Counted from the stretch's first letter, positions 52,408-62,402 are shown. The stretch: DNA of 64,000 nt from Brooklawnia propionicigenes (GCF_030297015.1 NZ_AP028056.1:1560939-1624938), one strand, 5' to 3'. Numbers and translations: made by a program. Notes: generated from the sequence alone by a model not told the origin.

Positions 52408-52487
52408 ATCCGGTGCCGGTTCATCCTGACCCGGTAAGACCCTGGTGCCCACCCTCGCGTGAGCATGCCTCCGCCGGCCGGGGGCCG

Positions 52488-53495
52488 TCAGCCGAGCAGC
52501 GCCTCGACGACCAGCCTGGACGTCTGGCTCACGATCTGGCGTCCGGCTTCGTCGGAGACGTTTCCATCGCTGAGCACCGCCAATGAGTAGGCCGCGGTGG
52601 CACTGCTGATGTAGCCGATCGAGTTGTTCGTCCAGGTGGCATCGAAGTCATCGGTATCGGAGTCGAGGCGATCGTACTGCCGCTGCGGGGAGCCGGCGCC
52701 ATCCTGGGCTTGCGGCCAGTCGGCCTCATCGCCTCCGGATGTGCCGGGGTACACCGGATCGTCCAGCCAGCCATTCTTCAAGGCGATGGACGGCCCGGCC
52801 GGCGCGCCGGAGCTGACGCCCCAGACCTGCTCCAGGTCGACGTCACGCATCAGTCCCAGCAGGAAGGCGCGATGCCCTGCCGAGAGCAACTCACCGTCGA
52901 CCAGCACGTCGAGCAGCAGCAGTTGGTCGCCGGCTGTGGTCGAGGTCAGCCCCCACGCACCATCGGGATCGGTAGTGGTGTGGCTCATCCCGGCAGCCGC
53001 GAGGAACAGCTCCAGGCCCGGCGAGCCGCCGATGAGCTCCCACAGCATCTCCTGGGCGTCGTTGTCCGAGATCGTGATCGCGGCCGTGGCCAGTTCTTCC
53101 TGCTCGGTGGTGAACTCCAGCCAGGGGTCCTGCTCGATCTGCCAGAGCAGGGCGGCGACGGTGGCCACCTTGATGATGCTCGCCGCCTCGTAGCCGGTCC
53201 CGTCATTGCGCGAGCAGGTCACCCCGGTCTGGTAGTCGTGCACTGCGAACGCCACCTTATCGGTTCCGGAGCCGGAGAACTGGGTCTCTGCGGCCATCAG
53301 GCGCTCTGTCTGGGTACGAGCCTGGTCGCTGTCCGGCAGCCGGCAGCTGAGCGCACCGATCGAGACCACCGTGCTGCCGTCCCCCGCGTCTCCGACGCTG
53401 CTGGTGGTCGGGGGATCGGCGATGTCGGTGGGCACGCCACAGCTGCTCAGTAGCACGGCTGCCGCGCAGGCCGTCGCCCAACCTTGAAGTCTCAT
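52488..53495 (-). CDS. Serine-hydrolase lipoprotein with class A beta-lactamase-like motifs
   Basis: A 335-residue exported lipoprotein (lipobox VLLSSC, Cys about 19). The beta-lactamase/transpeptidase-like fold is suggested by AASIIKVATVAALLW (S-x-x-K), TISDNDAQEMLWE (S-D-N) and IALKNGWL (K-N-G instead of K-T-G). No omega-loop Glu motif is seen in the expected region (TTDPDGAWGLTSTT), so true beta-lactamase activity is doubtful; a peptidoglycan-binding or -processing role is more likely. GGAGG lies upstream of the ATG. Convergent with nhaP. Confidence 0.8.
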   Translation of the reverse strand: MRLQGWATACAAAVLLSSCGVPTDIADPPTTSSVGDAGDGSTVVSIGALSCRLPDSDQARTQTERLMAAETQFSGSGTDKVAFAVHDYQTGVTCSRNDGTGYEAASIIKVATVAALLWQIEQDPWLEFTTEQEELATAAITISDNDAQEMLWELIGGSPGLELFLAAAGMSHTTTDPDGAWGLTSTTAGDQLLLLDVLVDGELLSAGHRAFLLGLMRDVDLEQVWGVSSGAPAGPSIALKNGWLDDPVYPGTSGGDEADWPQAQDGAGSPQRQYDRLDSDTDDFDATWTNNSIGYISSATAAYSLAVLSDGNVSDEAGRQIVSQTSRLVVEALLG

Positions 53496-53585
53496 CGTCT
53501 GCCCTCCGGGTACCGTACCCTAACCTGCGAGCCTGTGATGCGTCGGCGCTGACCGGCAGAACACGGCTGTCGGCAGCTCATCCCG

Positions 53586-54089
53586 CTAGCCGAGGCGGGT
53601 GCGGCCGGCAACGGGGAGATCGCGGACGAAATGCCGTTCGGGCAGCCCGAATGGTGCTCGTGGCGCGTCCGGAACGTGCCGCCATCCCCAGTGCTGGTAG
53701 ATGCCGATGGCCGGTTCGTTGACGGCCAAGACCCACAGGTTCGCGCGGCGGCAACCCAACGCCGCGAGACTGCGCAGGGCCGAATCATGCAGCGCCCGGC
53801 CAATGCCTTGACCCTGATAGCCGGGATGCACGTAGAGCCGGGAAAGCAAGCCCTCGCCGTCGATCAGCTGCCAGGCGATCACCCCGGCCGGGTTCCCTGC
53901 GCAGCGGGCCAGCAGGGTGGTCGCGCCGGCGGCCTGCAGCGTCCGCCACTCGTCGCGCAGGGTCTCATCACTGGGAAACGGGGTGCTGAAGTACCCCGCA
54001 TAGGCGACCTCCATCGACGCGCGATGCGGGACGATCAGTGCCTCCACATCGGTGGTCTCGGCGATCTGCACACGGCAGGGCACCGGCAT
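53586..54089 (-). CDS. GNAT-family N-acetyltransferase
   Basis: A 167-residue acetyl-CoA-dependent acetyltransferase. Motif A is clear: LSRLYVHPGYQGQGIGRALH, followed by CRRANLWVLAVNEPAIGIYQHWGW, the usual motif B region. Substrate unknown. It overlaps the upstream HAD gene by one base (TGATG) and is the third gene of a compact operon (55005 to 53586). Confidence 0.88.
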   Translation of the reverse strand: MPVPCRVQIAETTDVEALIVPHRASMEVAYAGYFSTPFPSDETLRDEWRTLQAAGATTLLARCAGNPAGVIAWQLIDGEGLLSRLYVHPGYQGQGIGRALHDSALRSLAALGCRRANLWVLAVNEPAIGIYQHWGWRHVPDAPRAPFGLPERHFVRDLPVAGRTRLG

Positions 54090-54790
54090 CAGAAACCGAT
54101 CTCGTCGAGTGAGCGCACCCAGATCTCGGTCACCGGCGGTGCGCCGTCGCGGCAGAGCTGGCAGACGGTGAGGTTCGCGGCGCTGCCGCCGGCGATATCG
54201 GTGACCGGATTGTCTCCGATCATCAACGCCCGCTGCGGTGACGTCGACATCCGCGCGCAGGCGGCCTGAAAGGCTCGCAGATCGGGTTTCGCGGCCGGCA
54301 GATCACCACTGGCGAGCATCACCAGGCGCTCGTCCAGCAGGCCCAGCCCGCGCATCTTACGAGTCTGATAGTCGGTTTCGCCGTTGGTCAGGATGCCGAC
54401 CCGGCGTCCCGAAGCCAACGCTCGCTGCAGGGCAGCTTCGGCGTCCGGGAACGGCCGCCAGTTCGACTCGTAGATCGCCCGCAACTCGTCGAACGCATCA
54501 ATGGCCTTGTCGAGCGGCCAATCGGCGGCCCCTGGCAGGAAGTCGCGGACCCGTTGGGCGCGCTGGCCGAGCAGGTCGAGCTCGCCGGCGGTGTACCTGG
54601 CGAACCAGTGGACCTCGAGTTCCTCCCAGCGCCGAGCGCTCTGGTCGGGGCTCAGGTGCCAATCAGTGAAGCCGGAAACCCACTCGCGAACCGCCGCATC
54701 GCGAGTCGAGCCGTAGTCGCTGAGGGTATCGTCCAGGTCGAAGAAGACCGTGTCGATGGTCTCGGCAACCCGGTAGCGAGGTGAACTCAC
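54089..54790 (-). CDS. HAD-superfamily hydrolase
   Basis: A 233-residue phosphatase-type protein. Motif I is FFDLDDTLSDYG (nucleophile Asp and acid Asp), motif II GILTNGE, motif III Lys in PAAKPDL and motif IV MIGDNPVTDIAGG. The helical cap between about residues 25 and 95 is type C1. Substrate unknown, perhaps a small phosphorylated metabolite. Overlaps its upstream neighbour (54787) by four bases and its downstream neighbour by one. Confidence 0.88.
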   Translation of the reverse strand: MSSPRYRVAETIDTVFFDLDDTLSDYGSTRDAAVREWVSGFTDWHLSPDQSARRWEELEVHWFARYTAGELDLLGQRAQRVRDFLPGAADWPLDKAIDAFDELRAIYESNWRPFPDAEAALQRALASGRRVGILTNGETDYQTRKMRGLGLLDERLVMLASGDLPAAKPDLRAFQAACARMSTSPQRALMIGDNPVTDIAGGSAANLTVCQLCRDGAPPVTEIWVRSLDEIGF

Positions 54791-55005
54791 GCATCCGGCT
54801 CGGGCTCGTCCGACACGACCGGAATGACGTTCACTTTCGGTGGATGCAGGATCGAGCGCGCCACGTTGTAGTAGCCGTAACCATCCAGCAGTTTCGCCGC
54901 CTGTTCGTCGGTGAGGTTGTAGGCATGGGCGAGCATGCGTACCTGTTCGGTGTAGAAGGCGTGCAGCTTGGCGACTCCTTGCAGGAACTCCAACCTGTCA
55001 GTCAT
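54787..55005 (-). CDS. Small hypothetical protein
   Basis: A 72-residue acidic protein without membrane segments: an amphipathic helical start (DRLEFLQGVAKLHAFYTEQV), NLTDEQAAKLLDGYGYYNVA and a Pro-containing acidic tail. AAGGAG lies eight bases before the ATG, and ATGA overlaps the HAD start, which support it as a real gene and the leader of the three-gene operon. No family recognised. Confidence 0.75.
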   Translation of the reverse strand: MTDRLEFLQGVAKLHAFYTEQVRMLAHAYNLTDEQAAKLLDGYGYYNVARSILHPPKVNVIPVVSDEPEPDA

Positions 55006-55119
55006 CTGCGTTCTCCTTGTGATCGGGGTGTCGCAGCAACTCTATGCCGCCTCCCGATCACCGCAGTTCCGAGCACTAAGGTGGACGCGACAGTCAAGCC
55101 CGCCGCGAGGGGTATCTCC

Positions 55120-55707
55120 ATGCCGAAGAATCATCCGTTCGCCGACCGCTGGAACCACAACTCCCAGCAGTATCCGCGGGTCGCCGAGCTGATCGCCGAC
55201 TGCCCGCTCGTGCTGGACGTCGGCTGCGGCGAAGGCACCCTGGCCCGCTACCTCGCCGAACAGGGACACCAGGTCGTCGGGATCGACCCCGACTCCCGGG
55301 TGCTTCCCGACGATGGTGAGAACACCCACTTCATGATCGGAGACGCCACCGGGCTGCCGTTTGCGGACGACTCGTTCGACGCCGTGGTCGCCGTCATGGT
55401 GCTGCATCAGACCCGGCTGGAGTTGGCGCTGGTCGAGATGCGCCGGGTGCTGCGCCCCGGTGGCCTGCTGGTGGACGTCGGATACGCACGCAACAAGGGA
55501 ATCGGCGAAAGGCTGCGGTCAGCAGCCGACATTCCCGGCGACCTGGTGGCACGCATCGGGGCGACCAGGTGGGAACCCGACACCATCAAGATGGACGCGC
55601 TGCAGGGCTGGTCCGAGACGCGCGACGCGATCCAGGGGATTCTGCCCGGTGCGAGCTGGGAACGGATCAGCGGCTGGCGCTATCTGTCGGTCTGGCGTCA
55701 TCCCTGA
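55120..55707 (+). CDS. Class I SAM-dependent methyltransferase
   Basis: A 195-residue Methyltransf_11-type protein. It has PLVLDVGCGEGTLARYLAEQ (SAM motif I), GIDPDS (motif II acid), GLPFADDSFDAVVAVMVLHQ (motif IV) and RRVLRPGGLLVDV (post-motif). The acceptor is unknown. The start at 55120 is preferred, with GAGGGG upstream; the longer frame to 54781 overlaps the operon on the other strand. Divergent from the small-protein operon. Confidence 0.88.
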   Translation: MPKNHPFADRWNHNSQQYPRVAELIADCPLVLDVGCGEGTLARYLAEQGHQVVGIDPDSRVLPDDGENTHFMIGDATGLPFADDSFDAVVAVMVLHQTRLELALVEMRRVLRPGGLLVDVGYARNKGIGERLRSAADIPGDLVARIGATRWEPDTIKMDALQGWSETRDAIQGILPGASWERISGWRYLSVWRHP

Positions 55708-55748
55708 GGGCTGCCGACGCGCGGCCGCCTCGCGGTCTTGTCGCCGGT

Positions 55749-55766
55749 GGGGCGGCCTCCCGCCCC
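55749..55766. terminator. Compact hairpin between convergent genes
   Basis: A 7-bp GC stem (GGGGCGG/CCGCCCC) with a CCTC loop in the 70-bp gap between the methyltransferase and the hydroxyacid dehydrogenase. Could end both transcripts; further GC-rich pairings nearby make the exact structure uncertain. Confidence 0.45.
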
Positions 55767-55777
55767 GCAGCGGGGAG

Positions 55778-56746
55778 TCAGAACCCGGGGGCCGGCGTCA
55801 CCGCGGGCTTGCCGTCCAGCACGGCAAGGACATTCGCGGCGGCCAGTGCGGTCATGGTGATGCGGGTCTCCACTGTCGCCGAACCGAGATGGGGCAGCAG
55901 GACGACGTTCTCCATGCCGAGCAGCCCCGGCTCGATCGCCGGCTCGTGCTCGTAGACGTCCAGCCCAGCGCCCGCCAGATGACCCGACTTGAGGGCCTCG
56001 ACGAGCGCCTTTTCATCGATACAGGCCCCGCGGGCGGTATTGATGATGTACGAGCCCGGCTTCATGGCCGCCAACCGCTGGGCATCGAGAATGTGATGGG
56101 TCTGAGGAGTCAGCGGGCAGTGCAGGCTGATGACGTCGCTGGTGGCGACCAGCTCATCGATCGGCAGGCCGACGGCCTCCAGTTCGCTGCGTGCGGGCTC
56201 CTTCATCGGATGCTCGCTCGCGTAGGCGATCCGCATACCGAACGCCTTGCATCGCCGGGCCATGGCGGTACCGATCTGACCCGCGCCGATGAGGCCGATC
56301 TGCATCCCCTGGATGGCGTGGCCGAGCATGAAGGTGGTGCGATAGCGCCACGGTGTGCCGGCCCTGACCAGGCGCTCGGCCTCACCGAAGCGCCGGGTAA
56401 CCATCAACAGCAGACCGAACGCAGTGTCGGCGGTGGAGTCGAACAGCACCCCGGGGGTCGTCGTGGCCACGATGCCGCGCTGCTTGCACAGCTCGAGATC
56501 GATGTTGTTGAATCCGGCGGCGATATTGGCCACCACCTTGAGCTGCGGTCCCGCAGCGTCCAGGAACTCCCGGTCCACCCCGTCGGTGAGCACGCTCAGC
56601 ACGGCGTCGGCGCCGCTGACCTGGGCGAGCAACTCGGCGCGCGTGGGTGGCTGTTCGCCGGTCCAACTGCGGATCTCGTGGCCGACGGCGCGCAGTTCGT
56701 CAAGACCCGCCTCGGGAACGGCGTCGGTAATGCAAACCTTAGCCAT
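55778..56746 (-). CDS. D-2-hydroxyacid dehydrogenase (glyoxylate/hydroxypyruvate reductase type)
   Basis: A 322-residue NAD(P)-dependent dehydrogenase. It shows ANIAAGFNNIDLELCKQRGI, the Rossmann motif GLIGAGQIGTAMA, catalytic Arg in INTARGACID, Glu in YEHEPAIEP and His in LLPHLGSATVETR. Closest in pattern to GyaR/GhrB glyoxylate and hydroxypyruvate reductases; no ACT domain, unlike SerA at 40124. The start at 56746 has GAGGAGA six bases upstream. Divergent from pntA. Confidence 0.9.
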   Translation of the reverse strand: MAKVCITDAVPEAGLDELRAVGHEIRSWTGEQPPTRAELLAQVSGADAVLSVLTDGVDREFLDAAGPQLKVVANIAAGFNNIDLELCKQRGIVATTTPGVLFDSTADTAFGLLLMVTRRFGEAERLVRAGTPWRYRTTFMLGHAIQGMQIGLIGAGQIGTAMARRCKAFGMRIAYASEHPMKEPARSELEAVGLPIDELVATSDVISLHCPLTPQTHHILDAQRLAAMKPGSYIINTARGACIDEKALVEALKSGHLAGAGLDVYEHEPAIEPGLLGMENVVLLPHLGSATVETRITMTALAAANVLAVLDGKPAVTPAPGF

Positions 56747-56961
56747 GACTCGTCTCCTCGCATGATGATGCAACCTCGTGCCGACGGATAGCGTCCACGA
56801 CGACCGGAGCCTCGTCGGTGCCCACGCTCCTGATCCGCCGCCCGAGTTCAAATCTAGGGCCTGCGGCACTCGTGCGTCCTGCCAACCTCAGGTCTTGCGC
56901 CATGTCAGGACGAATGGCCCCCCGCATCAGTGCCCAGATGGGGCCCGCTAAGCTGTCCGCC

Positions 56962-58512
56962 ATGCAGATAGGCATTCCGCGCGAATCGCTGCCCGGTGAG
57001 CACCGGGTTGCTGCCACACCAACGACGGTGCCGCAGCTGATCAAATTGGGCTACACAGTGGTCGTCGAAACCGGCGCAGGTCAGCGCGCATCTTTCCCCG
57101 ACTCGGCGTTCGAGCTGGCTGGGGCTCAGCTCGGGTCGAAGACCGATGTCTGGGGCTCCGACATCGTGCTGGCCGTCAACGAGCCGAGTGTCGACGAACT
57201 CGAGTCCATGCGCAGGGGTGCGGTGCTGATCACCTTCCTCAATCCCCGGCAGAACGAGGCACTGCTCGACGCCCTGCAGGCTCGCGGCGTGACGGGCATG
57301 TCGATGGACATGGTGCCGCGTATCTCGCGCGCCCAGTCGATGGACGCGCTGAGCTCAATGGCCAACATCTCCGGTTACCGGGCAGTGGTCGAGGCGTCCT
57401 ACGAGTTCGGGCGCACCTTCGGCGGTCAGGTGACTGCGGCCGGCAAGGTCGCCCCCGCGAAGGTCTTCGTCATCGGCACTGGGGTGGCCGGCCTGGCCGC
57501 GCTGGGGGCCGCGAACTCCCGCGGCGCCGAGGTTTACGCAACCGATGTCCGGCCGGAGACCGCCGAGCAGGTCGAATCGATGGGAGCCACCTTCCTCAAG
57601 GTGCGCACCGCGACCAGCGATCAGGGTGTCAGCTCCGACGGCTACGCCAAGGAGACCTCGGACGACTACAACGTCCGCGCCGCCGAGCTCTACATGGAGC
57701 AGGCCAAGAAGGTCGACATCCTCATCACGACCGCGGCGATCCCGGGGCGTCCCTCGCCCAAGCTGATCACCGCCGAGATGGTGGCGGCCATGAAGCCGGG
57801 CAGCATCATCGTCGATCTCGCGGCACTGGGCGGCGGCAACTGTGAACTCACCGTGCCGGGTCAGAAGATCGTCACCGACAACGACGTGACCATCATCGGC
57901 TACACCGACCTGGCCAGCCGGCTGCCGGCCCTGGCCAGCCAGCTCTACGGCACCAACCTGGTGAACCTGCTGAAGCTGGCCACTCCCGAATCCGATGGAC
58001 AGATCGTCATCAACTTCGACGACGAAGTGCTGCGCAATATGACGGTCACCCGCGACGGCGAGATCACCTTCCCGCCGCCGCCGATCCAAGTCTCGGCTGC
58101 CCCCAAGCCACAACCCGACAAGCCGGAACTGCCCAGCGGGATGGTCGAGGAGCCCAAGCCCCCGAAACCGTGGTGGATCAGCTTCGGGCTGGTCGCGGTG
58201 CTGGCGGTCGCGGCGATCGCGCTGCTCACCTTCGCGCCGCCTGCTTTCGTCCGGCTCTTCGGGATCTTCGCGCTCGCCCTGGTGGTGGGCTACTACGTGG
58301 TCTGGAATGTGACCTCCGCGCTGCACACCCCGCTGATGAGCGTGACCAATGCGGTCTCCGGCATCATCCTGGTGGGTGCGATCAGCCAGCTCGGCAATGA
58401 CAGCATGGCCATCAAGATCATCGCGACGGCAGCCGTGCTGATAGCCAGTATCAATGTTTTCGGTGGGTTCACCGTGACCCAGCGCATGCTCACGATGTTC
58501 CGGAAGGGCTGA
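56962..58512 (+). CDS. pntA: NAD(P) transhydrogenase subunit alpha
   Basis: Proton-translocating transhydrogenase, full-length alpha subunit (516 residues). The dI NAD(H) domain (about 1-380) begins [19 protein letters not shown] and contains the nucleotide motif [20 protein letters not shown] and the mobile loop region. A Pro-rich hinge leads to about four helices of dII (about 405-516) ending [14 protein letters not shown]. It lies six bases before pntB, the usual pairing. The start at 56962 is set by homology; the upstream ribosome-binding site is weak. Confidence 0.95.
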   Translation: MQIGIPRESLPGEHRVAATPTTVPQLIKLGYTVVVETGAGQRASFPDSAFELAGAQLGSKTDVWGSDIVLAVNEPSVDELESMRRGAVLITFLNPRQNEALLDALQARGVTGMSMDMVPRISRAQSMDALSSMANISGYRAVVEASYEFGRTFGGQVTAAGKVAPAKVFVIGTGVAGLAALGAANSRGAEVYATDVRPETAEQVESMGATFLKVRTATSDQGVSSDGYAKETSDDYNVRAAELYMEQAKKVDILITTAAIPGRPSPKLITAEMVAAMKPGSIIVDLAALGGGNCELTVPGQKIVTDNDVTIIGYTDLASRLPALASQLYGTNLVNLLKLATPESDGQIVINFDDEVLRNMTVTRDGEITFPPPPIQVSAAPKPQPDKPELPSGMVEEPKPPKPWWISFGLVAVLAVAAIALLTFAPPAFVRLFGIFALALVVGYYVVWNVTSALHTPLMSVTNAVSGIILVGAISQLGNDSMAIKIIATAAVLIASINVFGGFTVTQRMLTMFRKG

Positions 58513-58518
58513 TCGGCG

Positions 58519-60000
58519 ATGCTAGCCAATTTCGTACAGGCGACCTACATCGTCGCCGGTGTGCTCTTCATCTTCGCGCTGGCGGGCCTCGCCAAGTTCG
58601 AGACCTCGAAGCGCGGCAACGCCTTCGGCATCCTGGGCATGGTGCTCGCCGTCGGCGCGACCATCACCGCGGTCTGGGCGCCCGAATCGTGGCGCGGCGC
58701 GGACTGGGCCGATCAGATGCCCAGCTTCGTCGGCAAGGGCGGCGTGGTTCCGCTGGTCCTGCTGATCGTTGCGATGCTCATCGGTGCGGTCATCGGGTTG
58801 TTCAAGGCGACCCGGGTCGAGATGACCGGCATGCCGCAGCTGATCGCCCAGCTGCACTCCTTCGTCGGTCTGGCCGCGGTGCTCATCGGGCTGAACGTCT
58901 TCATCGAGACCCGCCAGGAACTGCTGGCCGGGCACCAGATCGAGTCGGTCGGGTTCCATCTCGCCGAGATCTGGATCGGCGTGTTCATCGGTGCGGTCAC
59001 CTTCACCGGTTCGATCGTGGCCTGGGGCAAGCTGGCCGAGAAGATCTCGTCGAAGCCACTGACGCTGCCGGGACGCAACTGGATCAACCTGATCACCGGG
59101 GTCGGCATCATCGCCTCTGGTGTGTGGTTCCAGAACTCACACTCATGGTTCCCGCTCATTGTGCTGACCCTGCTCAGCCTGTTCCTGGGCTTCCACCTGG
59201 TTGCCGCTATCGGCGGTGCGGATATGCCGGTGGTCATCTCGATGCTGAACAGCTACTCCGGATTCGCGGCTGCCTTCAGCGGTTTCGCCCTGGGCATGAA
59301 CGTGCTGATCATCACCGGTGCCCTGGTGGGCGCTTCGGGCGCGATCTTGAGCTACATCATGTGCAAGGCCATGAACCGCTCGTTCATCTCGGTGATCCTC
59401 GGTGGTTTCGGCACCACCGCTGCGGCCACCTCCGAGGGGCCGGCCGGTGAGATCCAGGAGGTCAAGGCCGACGAGCTGGCTTCCTGGCTCGCCGATGCGC
59501 GTTCGGTGATGATCACTCCCGGCTACGGCATGGCGGTCGCGCAGGCCCAGTATCCGGTGGCCGAGCTGACCAAGCGGCTCACCGAGGCCGGCGTCCAGGT
59601 GCGATTCGCGATCCACCCGGTTGCCGGACGGCTGCCCGGCCACATGAATGTGCTGCTCGCCGAGGCCCGCGTGCCCTACGACATCGTCTACGAGATGGAC
59701 GAGGTCAACGACGAGTTCGACGAGACCGATGTCGTCTTGGTGATCGGTGCCAATGACACCGTCAACCCGACCGCGATGGAGCCTGGCACCCCGATCTCGG
59801 GTATGCCGGTCCTGCACGTCTGGGAGGCCAAGAAGGTCGTGGTCTTCAAGCGGTCGATGAAGCCCGGCTATGCAGGTGTGGAGAACCCGCTGTTCTTCCT
59901 GGACAACACCTACATGCTGTTCGGCGACGCCAAGGCGTCGGTGGACTCCATCAACTCCGCGCTTCCTGCTGCTGAGGCACGCCCGGCCATCGGCGCGTAA
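58519..60000 (+). CDS. pntB: NAD(P) transhydrogenase subunit beta
   Basis: A 493-residue partner of PntA. About nine membrane helices (about 1-290) include [21 protein letters not shown] and [16 protein letters not shown]. The NADP(H)-binding dIII (about 320-490) has [49 protein letters not shown] and [18 protein letters not shown], all diagnostic. Couples proton entry to NADPH formation from NADH. Followed by a strong hairpin. Confidence 0.96.
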   Translation: MLANFVQATYIVAGVLFIFALAGLAKFETSKRGNAFGILGMVLAVGATITAVWAPESWRGADWADQMPSFVGKGGVVPLVLLIVAMLIGAVIGLFKATRVEMTGMPQLIAQLHSFVGLAAVLIGLNVFIETRQELLAGHQIESVGFHLAEIWIGVFIGAVTFTGSIVAWGKLAEKISSKPLTLPGRNWINLITGVGIIASGVWFQNSHSWFPLIVLTLLSLFLGFHLVAAIGGADMPVVISMLNSYSGFAAAFSGFALGMNVLIITGALVGASGAILSYIMCKAMNRSFISVILGGFGTTAAATSEGPAGEIQEVKADELASWLADARSVMITPGYGMAVAQAQYPVAELTKRLTEAGVQVRFAIHPVAGRLPGHMNVLLAEARVPYDIVYEMDEVNDEFDETDVVLVIGANDTVNPTAMEPGTPISGMPVLHVWEAKKVVVFKRSMKPGYAGVENPLFFLDNTYMLFGDAKASVDSINSALPAAEARPAIGA

Positions 60001-60020
60001 CCAATAGAGCCGAGTCTGTT

Positions 60021-60055
60021 CAGGCCCGGTCGTCCTTCGCGGGCGACCGGGCCTG
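60021..60055. terminator. Bidirectional terminator between pntB and the NarL-type regulator
   Basis: A 12-bp perfect stem (CAGGCCCGGTCG 60021-60032, CGACCGGGCCTG 60044-60055) with an 11-base loop, placed 21 bases after the pntB stop and 14 bases beyond the stop of the regulator on the other strand. Suited to end both convergent transcripts. Confidence 0.85.
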
Positions 60056-60068
60056 ATGCGTTGCGAGG

Positions 60069-60707
60069 TCAGGACTGCAGCTGGGTCACTTTCGGGACCA
60101 TACCGTTCTGGATTCCCCACAACACCGCTTGACTGCGCCGTTCGACACCCATCTTCCGGTAGGCCGAGCGGATGTACGACTTCACCGAGTTGATGCTGAG
60201 ATAGCACATGCGGGCGATGTCCTCGTTGGTCACGCCCTGGGTGATGAGCGCGACGATCTCGGCCTCTCTGGCCGAAAGGCCTTCGGTCTGGCCTGGCCAC
60301 CGCCCGCGCGCCAGCTCGGTGGCGAGATCTCCCAACTCGATCACGCACTCCCCGTCATGAGCCCGGACGAGCGCGTCCGCGAGTTCGCCGGCCGACAAGG
60401 CCTTGGACAGGTAGCCGTCGATGCCCAACCCGAGAGCCTGCCGGACTCTCGGCTCCTGCACGTTCCAGCTGTAGATCACCACCCGGTCATATCTCGGGTC
60501 AGTGATCAGCCGGGTCACACCCGCAGCCTCCTGTGTGGCCGCGAAGGCATCGAAGAGAACCACATTGACCGACTGGGCCGGCTTGGCCACGGAGTCGATC
60601 TCGACGACATCCAGACGCGGATCGTCCCTCAGCAGTTCGGCGACTCCCCGGACCACCACCGGGTAGTCATTGACGATGGCAACAGTCACCGGCGCGAATT
60701 CGTCCAT
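60069..60707 (-). CDS. NarL/LuxR-family response regulator
   Basis: A 212-residue transcription factor. The receiver domain (about 6-120) has an N-D pair (Asn13, Asp14) where D-D is usual, a phosphoacceptor-like Asp53 in VLFDAF, and the conserved Lys102 in GYLSKALS. The HTH (about 142-200) reads GLSAREAEIVALITQGVTNE and YLSINSVKSYIRSAYRKMGV. No sensor kinase is adjacent, so it is an orphan here. It follows the SDR gene at 60785 on the same strand after 77 bp and may share its transcript. Confidence 0.88.
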   Translation of the reverse strand: MDEFAPVTVAIVNDYPVVVRGVAELLRDDPRLDVVEIDSVAKPAQSVNVVLFDAFAATQEAAGVTRLITDPRYDRVVIYSWNVQEPRVRQALGLGIDGYLSKALSAGELADALVRAHDGECVIELGDLATELARGRWPGQTEGLSAREAEIVALITQGVTNEDIARMCYLSINSVKSYIRSAYRKMGVERRSQAVLWGIQNGMVPKVTQLQS

Positions 60708-60784
60708 GACTCATTGTTGCTCACAGGTGTATCAGGCCGGCACTGCCACCCAGCCAGCACGGTCGGGGCCGTCAGCGCACGGAC

Positions 60785-61654
60785 TCAGAAGACCGGACGC
60801 CCTCCGGTGACGCCGACCACCGTGCCCGAGACGTAGGACGCTTCGTGCGGACTGGCCAAGAAGACGAACGCGCCAGCCAGCTCGGCCGGCTGGCCAGGTC
60901 GTCCGAGCGGGGTGTTGAGCCCGAACTTGGGCATGCTGTCGCCGCTCTTGGTGGCTGGCTGCAGCGGCGTCCAGATCGGGCCGGGAGCCACGGCATTCAC
61001 CCGGATTCCGCGGGGCCCGACCTCTGCGGCGAGATTGACGGTGAAGTTGTTGATGGCCGCCTTGGTCGCCGCGTAGTCGATGAGTGGGGTCGAGGGATCG
61101 TAGGCCTGAATCGACGAAAGATTGATGATGCTGGCGTGCTCGCCCATGTGTGTGAGCGCCTGCTGAGTCATCCAGAACATCGCGTAGAGGTTCGTCTTGA
61201 AGATGCGATCCATCTGGTCAGTCGTGACGTCGGCGATCCCGTGTTCCCGCCGGGCCCACTGAAAGCCGGCATTGTTGACGAGAACGTCGAGTCCTCCCAG
61301 CAGGTCGGCAGCGGTGTCCACCACGCCGCGCGCGGTTGCTTCATCGGTGATGTCGCCGGGCAGCAGAAAGCAGCGTGCTCCCGATTTCTCGATCCAGTTC
61401 TGGGTGTCTTCGGCGTCGCTTTGTTCCTCAGGAAGATAGCTCAGCGCCACGTCGCAGCCCTCCCGAGCGAAGGCGATGGCCACTGCCCGGCCGATTCCCG
61501 AATCGCCGCCGGTGATCAGGGCCTTCATGCCGGGTAGCCGGTTGCGTCCGACCCAGCTTTGTTCGCCGTGGTCGGGCCGCGGGGACATCTTGGAGGTCAG
61601 GCCCGGAGGCTGCTGTTCTTGGGCAGGGATTCCGTTGCTGGTGGTTTCGCTCAT
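60785..61654 (-). CDS. Stress-type short-chain dehydrogenase (GSP39/YhxC-like)
   Basis: A 289-residue SDR with the about 40-residue N-terminal extension (QQPPGLTSKMSPRPDHGE) typical of the general-stress oxidoreductase subgroup. It has LITGGDSGIGRAVAIAFARE, LVNNAGFQWAR, INLSSIQAY and the catalytic YAATKAAINNF. Substrate unknown; members use NADP and accumulate under stress in Bacillus. The start at 61654 is chosen by homology. Divergent from dps at 61908, across a 250-bp gap with no recognised promoter. Confidence 0.88.
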   Translation of the reverse strand: MSETTSNGIPAQEQQPPGLTSKMSPRPDHGEQSWVGRNRLPGMKALITGGDSGIGRAVAIAFAREGCDVALSYLPEEQSDAEDTQNWIEKSGARCFLLPGDITDEATARGVVDTAADLLGGLDVLVNNAGFQWARREHGIADVTTDQMDRIFKTNLYAMFWMTQQALTHMGEHASIINLSSIQAYDPSTPLIDYAATKAAINNFTVNLAAEVGPRGIRVNAVAPGPIWTPLQPATKSGDSMPKFGLNTPLGRPGQPAELAGAFVFLASPHEASYVSGTVVGVTGGRPVF

Positions 61655-61907
61655 AGTCCCAGTCTCAGTGGTTGATCCGGACCACGAAACCCCCGTACGG
61701 GTGGGATTCGGGCGCTCGTGACTCGAATCCGTCCGGACCAATGGGGGGTTCGCGGTAAGGACGCACTTAGCGCGATGCGCCGAGCCCACGGAATATCGGG
61801 CGTCCAGGGGGTGTTCCCCTAGCACGAGAGATGCGATCGCCTGGCTTGGATCACGCGAGCAAGCGCAGGCCGTTGCACCGGTACTCAAGACGTTAGGAGA
61901 GAGAGCC

Positions 61908-62402
61908 ATGACAGTTTCTGCCCCTCAGAAGTCGGTGAACGCTTTCCAGGCCTCGAGCGAACTGGCAGCCAATCTGCAGGCCGTGCTGGTCGATCTGATC
62001 GCACTGGACTTGGTCGGAAAGCAGGCTCACTGGAACATCGTCGGGCCGAACTTCCGCGATCTGCACCTCAACCTGGACGAGCTGGTCCATGTTGCTCGTG
62101 AGGGTTCGGACGACATCGCCGAGCGCATGCGCGCCACCGGCGCTGCTCCCGATGGCCGCCCCGCCGTAGTCGCCGCGCTGACCACGCTGCCGGAATTCCC
62201 GCAGGGCGAAATCAGCACGCATGATGCGATCGAGCGGATCGTGGCCTCGATCAATGCGGCGGTCGGCACCATTCGCCGGGTGCATGACCAGGTGGACCGC
62301 GAGGATCCGACGACGTCGGACATCCTGCACAAGTACATCGAGGACCTCGAGAAGCAGGCGTGGTTCATCGGCTCCGAGCTTCGTCAGCCCACGGTCCGCT
62401 GA
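61908..62402 (+). CDS. dps: Dps/ferritin-like protein, copy 1
   Basis: A 164-residue four-helix protein that should form a dodecamer, oxidise and store iron and protect DNA. The ferroxidase region is visible: LVGKQAHWNIVGPNFRDLHL with the following NLDELVHVAREGSDDIAERM (His and Asp/Glu ligands). The later IHK-type end DILHKYIEDLEKQAWFIGSE also fits. GGAGAGAG precedes the ATG. Convergent with a second Dps (62533) and sharing its terminator. Confidence 0.92.
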   Translation: MTVSAPQKSVNAFQASSELAANLQAVLVDLIALDLVGKQAHWNIVGPNFRDLHLNLDELVHVAREGSDDIAERMRATGAAPDGRPAVVAALTTLPEFPQGEISTHDAIERIVASINAAVGTIRRVHDQVDREDPTTSDILHKYIEDLEKQAWFIGSELRQPTVR

